Origin: Petrimonas sulfuriphila
GTDB taxonomy: Bacteria; Bacteroidota; Bacteroidia; Bacteroidales; Dysgonomonadaceae
NCBI RefSeq assembly: GCF_051201015.1
Contig: NZ_JBPEHI010000010.1
Reading direction: 5' to 3' (one strand)
DNA: 64,000 bases
A program made the position numbers and the translations under genes. Under the pieces are notes generated by a model. That model was not told where the DNA came from. It worked only from the letters and a program-made list of their open reading frames with translations, and searched no databases. Of the stretch, positions 1 to 5,866 are shown one piece after another; within the stretch, counting starts at the first letter, position 1; every line of letters begins with the position of its first letter.

Positions 1-555
1 GGGCTCATAAGGAATTTCCTTCATCGCTTTTGAATCGTGTACTGCGGCATCGGTGATGTGAAAGAATGCAGGTATCTGTGTTTCCAGATCATACAAGGTG
101 TGTACTTTGATACCACCTTTAGTCCTGCGGAACTTTGCCCACCAGAAAACAGCCAGACACAAATCAATGGTTGTCGAATCAAAAGCGAATACGCTTCCAT
201 CGAGTTTGAAGATGTCTATAACACGCTTCTTCCTTGCCTCGTTTACAAGGTGATAGGCATATTCTTCAAAGATGAGATAGTCCCTGTCTTGATTGGCTCT
301 AGCCAGGGATGATCTTGAAACACTTCTGCCCATTCCTAAATGATAGCATTTGGAATTATGAGCCTCAAGAGCGATAATCAAATCTCTCAGACTTTCTCGA
401 TTAGACAATTGCCCAAACATCAATGCGAGGAGCTGATTCCAACAAGTGAGATGCTTCACATATTTGTCGCCATCATACTTTCGAACGATGTAATTGAATT
501 TATTCCTATCTAAGAAAGCGACCAGCTGAGAGAACACGAATTTATCTTTATGCAT
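1..555 (-). CDS. IS4-type transposase, N-terminal part (cut by window edge)
   Basis: The open frame starts at 555 (MHKDKFVFSQLVAF) and runs off the left edge after 185 codons. The N-terminal block (FVFSQLV, then a run ending in LTCWNQLLALMFGQL, then ESLRDLI) is the DUF4372-type head of Bacteroidetes IS4 transposases. The first catalytic aspartate lies in FAFDSTTIDLCL, followed by a conserved stretch with KGGIKVHTLYD. The enzyme would cut and paste its own element by DDE chemistry. Its upstream end (the inside of the IS) lies somewhere in 556-700, but I could not define an inverted repeat because the other end is outside the window. Family assignment is firm; intactness cannot be judged. Confidence 0.85.
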   Translation of the reverse strand, partial: MHKDKFVFSQLVAFLDRNKFNYIVRKYDGDKYVKHLTCWNQLLALMFGQLSNRESLRDLIIALEAHNSKCYHLGMGRSVSRSSLARANQDRDYLIFEEYAYHLVNEARKKRVIDIFKLDGSVFAFDSTTIDLCLAVFWWAKFRRTKGGIKVHTLYDLETQIPAFFHITDAAVHDSKAMKEIPYEP

Positions 556-790
556 TTGCAACCCTTCATTAGGATCGCAAAGATGAGAATTCAAATCCGT
601 TTAATCGGAAATCGTCTTCAACTAACTAAATTTCAAATATTTCAAAGAACTATCTTAGATTTTAATGGGACAGCAATGATAAGTAACAGTAAGATTTAAA
701 TTAATGGCTTCTATATTAAACAATACAAATAAATCACAAAAAGAATCGCTGAAAATTTTCATTATGTCTTTTTTCTATATACTTTTGTTC

Positions 791-826
791 TTAATCTTTA
801 AGAAGTCCTTTCTTCTTTGAGTCCAC
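791..826 (-). pseudogene. Vestigial VDSKK leader frame
   Basis: An 11-codon frame (VDSKKKGLLKD) starts with GTG at 826. Its context, AATTGTGGACTCAAAGAA, is nearly identical to the starts at 4226, 8356, 10101 and 15935. A hairpin of the same type lies 28 bases upstream. It is probably the beheaded start of a former MDSKK-type gene whose body was lost, perhaps when the IS4-type element arrived. It could instead be a true leader peptide, since the 37-codon frame before the amylase has the same kind of start. Confidence 0.45.
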
Positions 827-854
827 AATTGAAAATTTTTCAGGGCTTCACGTC

Positions 855-876
855 TCGGGCAGCTGTTCTAGCCCGA
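855..876 (-). promoter_or_regulatory. Leader hairpin upstream of the VDSKK frame
   Basis: TCGGGC (855-860) pairs with GCCCGA (871-876) around a ten-base loop. On the minus-strand RNA the loop contains UAGAACAG, which matches the CCUAGAACUG of the hairpin at 3976-4002. It is the least regular of the seven leader hairpins in the window. Confidence 0.45.
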
Positions 877-1236
877 ATCTGGGTCTCTATTTTTATCCAT
901 TTGGAATAGTTAACAGATTTGTTTTTTAAATTTTGCGTTCTTTAATCTGAGTACGCTTTATCACTGTTTTTACTTAAATTGGCCAAATTATACATAATCA
1001 GCCTTGTATAACAAATCAAAATACTGATTTGTGTTTTTTTTTCTCTTTATTCCGATTTTTTTCTTAGGTAATCAAATTGTTCAAATATTTAAAAGCTGGG
1101 CTTATTTTATATAAATAGGAACTATATTTTAACAAATACGCAAGACAAGAACGTGAGTCCGACAGCACACAAAGAACATTTTTTTTTTGAGAAATGTTTA
1201 GTATTATGTAATATAGCTAAAAAGAAAGGATTTATT

Positions 1237-1449
1237 ATGACAAGATATTCAAAAAAAGCGCAAGACAAGATTGGGAAAGTGATGCGCGAGTTTAAAGAAG
1301 GTAAGTTAAAAACGTCCGCTGGGAAAAAAGTGACAGACAGGGATCAGGCAATCGCCATCGGAATATCCGAAGCAAGAGATTCCGGTTACAAAGTACCCCA
1401 ACAAAAAGAAGAAAAATCTTCGAAAAAATCTAAAAAAGAAAAAAAGTGA
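1237..1449 (+). CDS. DUF6496-type small basic protein
   Basis: A 70-residue, strongly basic protein starting MTRYSKKAQDKIGKVM, with the hallmark block of small DUF6496 proteins (KTSAGKKVTDRDQAIAIGIS, then EARDSGYKVP). The tail is a lysine/glutamate/serine run. The start at 1237 is preferred over an upstream in-frame ATG at 1153 because the family begins at MxRYxKKAQ and a purine-rich ribosome site sits at 1221-1230. Such proteins are found beside stress genes in many bacteria; the molecular role is unknown. The basic composition suggests nucleic-acid contact, which is inference. Confidence 0.75.
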   Translation: MTRYSKKAQDKIGKVMREFKEGKLKTSAGKKVTDRDQAIAIGISEARDSGYKVPQQKEEKSSKKSKKEKK

Positions 1450-1621
1450 TACGCAACCCGATTCCGTTTCTGTTTTTATAGCTTTATCAAATAGAACTAT
1501 GTTTATCTCATGTAAGCACCTTATTGTATTGTTTACGGAATTACCGCGGTAAACTATATATAATTAATTTAGATTGGTTACATTATTGAAGAGAATAGTT
1601 ACATATTAAAGGAAAAAACTC

Positions 1622-1840
1622 ATGAAATACAAAATTGGAGACAGTTTTAATGTTCTTATTCCGGGATTCTTACCTACAGTTGCCAAAATAGATAATATCA
1701 AAGAAATGGAAAATAAATTGATGTATTATATTTCTTTTCACGAAGAATGGCTTTTTTTAATCTGTAAGATAATTCCCGAAGAGGTGTTGGATGAAATTAT
1801 TGGTAATTATGTAAAAATCAACACTGAAGGCTGTCCTTAA
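1622..1840 (+). CDS. Small MKYKIG protein, short paralogue
   Basis: A 72-residue protein beginning MKYKIGDSFNVLIPGF. It aligns over its whole length with residues 1-65 of the protein at 4835-5206: MKYKIG-x-FNV-IPG, then TV-x-x-IDNI, then ISFHEE-x-LF-x-x-CK, then PEEVL-x-E-x-I. It stops where the longer paralogue continues for some 50 residues, so it is either a truncated copy or the minimal domain. There is no signal peptide or membrane segment. I do not recognise the family. A ribosome site (AAAGGAAAAA) lies just before the start. Confidence 0.6.
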   Translation: MKYKIGDSFNVLIPGFLPTVAKIDNIKEMENKLMYYISFHEEWLFLICKIIPEEVLDEIIGNYVKINTEGCP

Positions 1841-1859
1841 ACACTCTTTAAGTGAAAAA

Positions 1860-2221
1860 TCATGCATTGACAATTTCCGCGCCGTTTCGGTGCAGGCATT
1901 GCCTCATGTAACTTGAATAATCGGAGGGCATAATGAAAAACTAGTAGCTATTTCCCCCGGCTGTCTGCCTGTGCCAAGGGGTAAATCATTTCCTATTACG
2001 GACAATTTTATATTGTCATAGATCCAATTTAACAAAGGTATCCATATCATCCTCAGGGCCAAGGTCTTCACACGAATGTTGATCCGACCGAGGCTTCATG
2101 CCAGCTATCCCCACCCGTAACAAGTGCTATTTTTCCTTTCAGTTTAATGTGATTATCCTTAGGGGAAGATTCCGGCTCGGGTTTCATCTTCTCTTCTATG
2201 CCGGGTCTACGTTGCGTTTCC
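1860..2221 (-). pseudogene. Decayed SDR oxidoreductase relic
   Basis: This is a broken copy of the SDR gene at 10985-11842. The 5' part reads TQRRPGIEEKMKPEPESSPK and continues through KLKGKIALVTGGDS, nearly identical to the intact gene. It then jumps, after an internal deletion of some 140 codons, to RINIRVKTLALRMIWIPLL, matching the intact SRNIRVNAVAPGPIWTPLI. Further on come NDLPLGTGRQPGEIATSFS, then after a frame change SYMRQCLHRNGAEIVNA and a stop. The catalytic region (NNVA, YSATK) is missing, so no enzyme can be made. Confidence 0.8.
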
Positions 2222-2365
2222 TTGAGAATCCCATCAATGGCCTCGCATTTTTTCTTGGCAGTTTTTTGTCCTATCAAGCTGAAAATTTCTTCCAGTCGGT
2301 TAATTTGACCTTGAGTTTGAGTGTAATGTTCATTGATAGCGCTTTTAAATTCTTTTGAGGTTTCC
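2222..2365 (-). pseudogene. DUF892 (YciE-like) fragment fused to the SDR relic
   Basis: In the minus-strand frame this reads TSKEFKSAINEHYTQTQ, then INRLEEIFSLIGQ, then KKKCEAIDGILKE. It matches the middle of the YciE-like proteins at 7757-8356 and 14847-15662 (for example TEEQINRLEEIF, KKKCEGILGIIK). At about 2221 it runs in frame straight into TQRRPGIEEK of the SDR relic, making a chimera from two genes. The N-terminal helix and the second half of the ferritin-like fold are absent. Confidence 0.75.
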
Positions 2366-2781
2366 GGCTCCTAAATTGCCTGCCGGAGCTTCACAGGAAA
2401 TGTTTACCTGAATTATCGTATCTCCATCGCCAATGTATGCAAACCCGACCAATCCGGTGTTCACGACTTGTGAAGCGGGCATACTTTTCCATTTGATGGA
2501 TTGATTGGGAATATCCATTCCATACGGAATGAAGATCGCTGAGTTCGCGCACCGATTCCAGGTGTTTCATAAAAAGGCAGGTTTTCGAACTTGCGCCAGT
2601 AAGCATACACTTCTTCTAGCGGCTTGTTTACCGTTACGGCAGTTTCTACGAGAACGCGCTTCGGATCAGAAGTAGTATCCATGCCCAGGGTATTGTATAG
2701 CGGACAATAACCTCTCGCTGCCCTGAGCATCAGGGAACTGCCTGCGAAAGCCGCGTCCGTTATAAGCCTTGTCCACTTTAT
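2366..2781 (-). pseudogene. DUF2892/SRPBCC protein relic, multiply frameshifted
   Basis: Three frames must be joined. The first gives LMLRAARGYCPLYNTLGMDT, the end of a YgaP-type DUF2892 membrane domain, then VLVETAVTVNKPLEEVYAYW and RKFENLP, the start of an SRPBCC (polyketide-cyclase-like) domain. A second frame gives KHLESVRELSDLHSVW. A third gives GFAYIGDGDTIIQVNISCEA and PAGNLGAGNL, the usual C-terminal block. At least two frameshifts and a truncated 5' end show a dead gene. No intact counterpart exists in this window, so the ancestral island carried one more gene than the surviving copy. Confidence 0.7.
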
Positions 2782-2955
2782 TTAGCTGTTGTAAAAAAAC
2801 CGCTTGCTTTGCTCGACGTTGTCTTGAAATATCGGTTTGACTCTGTAATCTACCGATCTAGGTTTGTCGTTTGCTTCCTGCTAACCTGCGATTCTGTCGT
2901 TGTTTATTAAAACCAAATCGTTCACTGTTCCTGCTTGTTTTTCTAAATAGTCCCC
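2782..2955 (-). pseudogene. DUF2383 (PA2169-type) protein relic
   Basis: The minus strand reads GDYLEKQAGTVNDLVLINND and RIAG, then a stop, then YRVKPIFQDNVEQSKRF. This parallels MDNLKKQGETLNDLILINND and LRQVFQERVDQSRQF of the intact gene at 14231-14683. The start codon has changed to GGG in the same context (AATTGGGGAC against AATTATGGAC), and a stop and a short indel follow. It occupies the same place relative to DUF892 as the intact gene does. Confidence 0.7.
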
Positions 2956-3006
2956 AATTGCTTTTTTAATGTTATGTTAATAAATGAGATGAATGGAAGT
3001 TGAATA

Positions 3007-3129
3007 AAAATGTGAATGCTCGGGGCTAAACTCACTTACCTGAATTAAGAAAAAAGGGGTTCTAAAAGGATGGTGAGAAAAGAGTTTCTTTTTTATATTT
3101 AAACTTTACAACCCCGGCATTCACATTTT
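3007..3129. repeat. MITE-like element with 18-19 base inverted repeats
   Basis: The left arm (3007-3025) is AAAATGTGAATGCTCGGGG. The right arm (3112-3129) is CCCCGGCATTCACATTTT, its reverse complement apart from one extra T in the left arm. The arms enclose about 86 AT-rich bases with no reading frame. The size and near-perfect terminal repeats resemble a MITE. No obvious target duplication flanks it, so an IS remnant or a stable RNA hairpin is also possible. The second island copy has no such element at this position. Confidence 0.5.
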
Positions 3130-3163
3130 AGCTTTGATGGGGCCTGCGCTGCAAGATAAATAG

Positions 3164-3259
3164 ACCCCGGGAAAAGTCGACTAAAACGATTATGGAGAAA
3201 AAATTTGATTCTATCAACCCTCTTCAATATCGAGATAAGCCTTGACTTTTACCCGGAGT
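3164..3259 (-). other. Long-range inverted repeat after the DUF892 gene
   Basis: ACCCCGGGAAAAGTCGA (3164-3180) is complementary to TTGACTTTTACCCGGAGT (3242-3259) apart from a few mismatches, closing a region of about 60 bases. It sits just downstream of the stop of the DUF892 gene at 3278-3949. A related pair (ACTCCGGGAAAA with TTTCCCTGGAGT) sits in the same place after the paralogue at 14847-15662. It could be a 3'-UTR structure, a terminator scaffold or a small RNA. Confidence 0.4.
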
Positions 3260-3277
3260 AAATCTAGTTTTTTCAAT

Positions 3278-3949
3278 CTATCGGTAATCGGTGCCTGTAG
3301 CGTGACCTCTGTCAACATCTTCACGATTCTTACCCCGGTAATCGATTATGTCATCTTCGCTTTCTAGAAATTCGTTTTCATCAGGTTGCTTATCTTTTTC
3401 CGGGTGTGCGCTCTCGGTCACCTGTTCGGGATATTCGCTGTCCGAATTCCCCGGATAATAATCACCGTGTTTTTCAGCTTGACGTGAATCATTGACCTGT
3501 CCTTCATCGGACATGGCAGGATCATTGTCACTGTTCATATTATCTTCATCTTTAGCCTCTTGGTTGACCGACTCAACAGCTAATTCCGTCAGGCTGATAT
3601 CTGTCGTCTTCTCTTCTTCAAGCGTTTCTTCAAGTATGATGGCTGCATCTTCCATTCCCAAGGTACGGGCTAATGCAGCAAGACTACCGTAGGAGGCGAT
3701 TTCGTAATGTTCAATTTTTTGTGCGGCTATTATAATAGCCACGTCGCGAACCATGGTATCTTCCTCGGTCTCTCCCAATACGCTTTCGCTTTCCTTTAAT
3801 AAACCTATGATGGCTTCGCATTTTTTGGAAGAAGGTTTTTCACCTATCAGTGCGAAAACTTCTTTCAACCTTTCGATTTGTTCTTCGGTTTCGATATGAT
3901 GCTGCTGGATACTTTCTTTGAGGAATTGGGTAGTAGCGGCGGAGTCCAT
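3278..3949 (-). CDS. YciE-like DUF892 protein lacking its first helix, acidic tail
   Basis: A 223-residue ferritin-fold protein of the YciE/DUF892 family. Residues 4-115 align with the paralogues from TTQFLKESIQQHHIETEEQI through RDVAIIIAAQKIEHYEIASY to LARTLG. The first roughly 50-60 residues seen in the others (ARFNxKYExKLKxFFxEELK, with the early acidic helix) are missing, so the reading frame passes from MDS directly to AATTQFLKES. That helix normally supplies part of the dimetal site, so metal binding is doubtful. The C-terminal 100 residues are acidic and disordered, ending FLESEDDIIDYRGKNRE, a tail shared with the protein at 14847-15662. The start is fixed by the conserved leader (AATTTATGGACTC) and upstream hairpin. 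Probably a decaying duplicate. Confidence 0.75.
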   Translation of the reverse strand: MDSAATTQFLKESIQQHHIETEEQIERLKEVFALIGEKPSSKKCEAIIGLLKESESVLGETEEDTMVRDVAIIIAAQKIEHYEIASYGSLAALARTLGMEDAAIILEETLEEEKTTDISLTELAVESVNQEAKDEDNMNSDNDPAMSDEGQVNDSRQAEKHGDYYPGNSDSEYPEQVTESAHPEKDKQPDENEFLESEDDIIDYRGKNREDVDRGHATGTDYR

Positions 3950-3975
3950 AAATTAATAGTGTTAGAACTTTTAAC

Positions 3976-4002
3976 CGGAGTACAGTTCTAGGCTGTACTC
4001 CG
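3976..4002 (-). promoter_or_regulatory. Leader hairpin with CCUAGAA loop
   Basis: CGGAGTACAG (3976-3985) and CTGTACTCCG (3993-4002) form a perfect ten-pair stem around a seven-base loop, which reads CCUAGAA on the minus-strand RNA. It ends 26 bases upstream of the start at 3949. No U-run follows, so it is not a typical terminator. It is the clearest member of the seven-hairpin set. Confidence 0.65.
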
Positions 4003-4055
4003 ATTGAAGGTGTGTTTAAATTTTTATTAACGATAATTAAGGTTTTGGTCCCCTA

Positions 4056-4226
4056 CTACCTTCCATGTGAACCGGATTTGTCTGAATCCTTGTCGCTCTT
4101 CGAACCTGAACGGCTGCCCGAATCTTGTTTAGTGCTTTTGGAGTCGGAATGTTTGTCGCTCCCCTTACCTTGTTGTGAAGTAGAACCTTGCTTCCGGTTT
4201 TCTTCGTTTGTTTTCTTTGAGTCCAT
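4056..4226 (-). CDS. Small disordered hydrophilic protein (MDSKK type)
   Basis: A 56-residue protein starting MDSKKTNEENRKQGS and made almost wholly of S, K, D, G, Q and N, ending DKDSDKSGSHGR. The 55-residue protein at 15768-15935 has the same design (MDSKKTN start, DKDxDxSGSxxx end). Both are preceded by nearly identical leaders and lie directly upstream of a DUF892 gene. A longer in-frame start exists at 4307 but would read through the leader hairpin, so 4226 is preferred. The composition resembles hydrophilins and desiccation-linked proteins; the function is unknown. Confidence 0.65.
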   Translation of the reverse strand: MDSKKTNEENRKQGSTSQQGKGSDKHSDSKSTKQDSGSRSGSKSDKDSDKSGSHGR

Positions 4227-4244
4227 AATTAATTTGTATTTAAA

Positions 4245-4266
4245 GTACTCGATTAATTTCGAGTAC
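4245..4266 (-). promoter_or_regulatory. Leader hairpin upstream of the 56-residue protein
   Basis: GTACTCGA (4245-4252) and TCGAGTAC (4259-4266) form a perfect eight-pair stem with a six-base loop, 18 bases upstream of the start at 4226. The minus strand just 5' of it reads GTTTTATATAT, which is also present (GTTTTATAATAT) above the homologous hairpin at 15956-15975. Confidence 0.6.
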
Positions 4267-4518
4267 ATATATAAAACGATTTCTCGCTTTCTTTTGTTCT
4301 GGGACAAAAAACTCGTTAAGATTTATTAAACAAAAACAACATATTTGAGTCAAATAATAAGCACATTTTATAATTAAATTTCAATTATGGATACGAATAC
4401 GAACTGTAAAGACAATTATCAACAAGAACTGACTCGTGATTGTAAAAAGATTTCGAAGAGGATTTAAAACCTGATTCATGCAGAAATTTTTTAGCCGTAC
4501 AACAGGAGAGATTACGTA

Positions 4519-4660
4519 TCTAAAGTATTCAATTTTGAAGAAGAAGCGCAGCAGGCTTATTCGAGCCTGGAAGACATGGGTAATCAGACAAATAACTGAC
4601 ATAATAACGTCTGACTCCACCCGCGACTGTTATATGCCCGACAAAAGAACCTATCTGAGG
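4519..4660 (+). pseudogene. Relic of a YflT-type general stress protein
   Basis: One frame reads SKVFNFEEEAQQAYSSLEDM from 4519. After a short indel a second frame reads TDIITSDSTRDCYMPDK from 4595. Together these match the N-terminus of heat-induced YflT-like stress proteins of Bacteroidetes, which run (F/N)xEEEAxxAYxxLxxMGY, then DDI, then MSDxTRDRYF. The glycine-rich rest is not recognisable. The frameshift and missing body mark a dead gene. A 26-codon frame at 4387-4467 (MDTNTNCKDN) precedes it and is not recognised. The remainder of 4267-4834 holds nothing else I can support. Confidence 0.45.
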
Positions 4661-4834
4661 AGTCTCCTACGATATTTTGCCCTTTCTGGGGAAAAGCGTG
4701 GGTTTAAAGAAAGCCCTGAAAAATATCTCCAATAAATAAAATTCTCTTTCGAAACATTCCATATAAGGAAAACGTTATATTAAAGGCTTTCTGAAGTAAA
4801 CAATTATTAAATTTTATAGCCATTAAAATATCTC

Positions 4835-5206
4835 ATGAAATATAAAATCGGTGAAAAGTTCAATGTTATAATCCCGGGGATATCCCCTACGGTTGTACGC
4901 ATTGACAACATAATAGAAAAAGAAGGCAAAGCCATCTATTGTATTTCCTTCCATGAGGAAAGATTATTTACTTTATGCAAGCAGGTACCAGAAGAGGTTC
5001 TGGAAGAATTTATTGATACCTATAATAGGAATAAAGATAACTTAGAAAAATTTATGATGCTTTCGGGGGATGATAAAAAGGGAAAATTGAAACAACCTCT
5101 CTCTTATGATGAAAAATATACGGGAGATCTTTTGGAAGGCGCAAAGGGCATTACTCGAGAAAATATTATTGATTTACTGCTCAATGACAAATATTCACTT
5201 AAATAA
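4835..5206 (+). CDS. MKYKIG protein, long paralogue
   Basis: A 123-residue soluble protein starting MKYKIGEKFNVIIPGISPTV. Residues 1-65 match the 72-residue protein at 1622-1840. The extra C-terminal half includes LEKFMMLSGDDKKGKL and EKYTGDLLEGAKGITRENII, then LLLNDKYSLK. There is no signal peptide or membrane segment. Only eight bases separate it from the next gene, so the two are probably cotranscribed. I do not recognise the family. The two-copy arrangement, one copy short, fits the duplicated nature of the island. Confidence 0.65.
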   Translation: MKYKIGEKFNVIIPGISPTVVRIDNIIEKEGKAIYCISFHEERLFTLCKQVPEEVLEEFIDTYNRNKDNLEKFMMLSGDDKKGKLKQPLSYDEKYTGDLLEGAKGITRENIIDLLLNDKYSLK

Positions 5207-5214
5207 CGATAACG

Positions 5215-5562
5215 ATGGCGGACAGAAAAATAATGAAAGAGAATATAGGTGATAATACTACAAAATCGAGCCTGTCAGATTCTGTAATAATTCATTGGAA
5301 GTGGGACAAAGAGAAGAAGTATCGCAACTTTTTGGGTCTTAGATTCGGAGGAAATACAGAAAAAGAATATGACTTGAAATTGAAATACGGCGAGAACCCA
5401 CTGGAAAACGAATCAGTATTGTTTTACTTTGAGCATTTAGCGGAATATAGCCTGAAAATGAAAAAATCGAAAATCAAAAAAATGTTGGCAAGTGGAGATT
5501 GGGGGTGGAATCCGGATCAAAAAATAGATTTCGATAAGGAAATAGATAAGTTACTAAAATGA
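5215..5562 (+). CDS. Hypothetical protein, second gene of the MKYKIG pair
   Basis: A 115-residue charged, soluble protein rich in lysine, glutamate, tryptophan and asparagine (IIHWKWDKEKKYRNFLGLRF, later SGDWGWNPDQKIDFDKEID). It follows the MKYKIG gene by eight bases on the same strand, suggesting a two-gene unit. No signal peptide, membrane segment or catalytic motif is visible and I do not recognise it. Codon use and AT content match its neighbours. Confidence 0.6.
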   Translation: MADRKIMKENIGDNTTKSSLSDSVIIHWKWDKEKKYRNFLGLRFGGNTEKEYDLKLKYGENPLENESVLFYFEHLAEYSLKMKKSKIKKMLASGDWGWNPDQKIDFDKEIDKLLK

Positions 5563-5866
5563 GTGCTATGATTATGGACTGTTGCGCCATTATTCTTTAA
5601 AGAGTGTACTAATTGAAGGGTTTTTCTTTGGAACTCCAACCGGTCAGCAAAATAATTAAAAATTGATTCAAAACATGTCCCCAGTCGCTACCGGACAATG
5701 TCATTTTTCAACGTTTTCCTGACAGTCAAGCATACGGGCTTGGGAACCGCCTCGTAGCCAAGAATGAGAGTTTGTTTTAATGCGGTGCTGGGTCGGGTGG
5801 GTAATATCGCAAATCACTTTTTCTATTCGAATCTCCTCTTACAAATTAGCAAAGGATGGGAAAAAA
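5563..5866. other. Intergenic stretch before the IS element
   Basis: There is no supported gene. An imperfect inverted repeat (CTTGG at about 5740, CCAAG at about 5759) is the only structure noted. It has no T-run and no position that suggests a function. The stretch ends at the left end of the IS1182-family element. Confidence 0.4.

Larger units (their letters stand above)
556..1236. other. Gene-poor AT-rich stretch
   Basis: This stretch carries the outer side of the IS4-type transposase gene, then at 791-876 an 11-codon VDSKK frame and its hairpin (listed separately). From about 880 to 1220 it is very AT-rich with no convincing reading frame. A purine-rich ribosome site (AAAGAAAGGA, 1221-1230) precedes the DUF6496 start at 1237. 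Confidence 0.5.

Noticed and set aside
37..312. Forward reading frame of 91 codons at the left edge
   Set aside because: It is the antisense of the IS4-type transposase, whose minus-strand frame has clear family motifs.
4012..4329. Forward frame over the small disordered protein
   Set aside because: It is antisense to the MDSKK gene; the minus strand has the conserved leader and a close paralogue at 15768-15935.
5740..5763. CTTGG/CCAAG inverted repeat as terminator
   Set aside because: The stem is five pairs with a 14-base loop and no T-run, and no gene ends there on either strand at the right distance.
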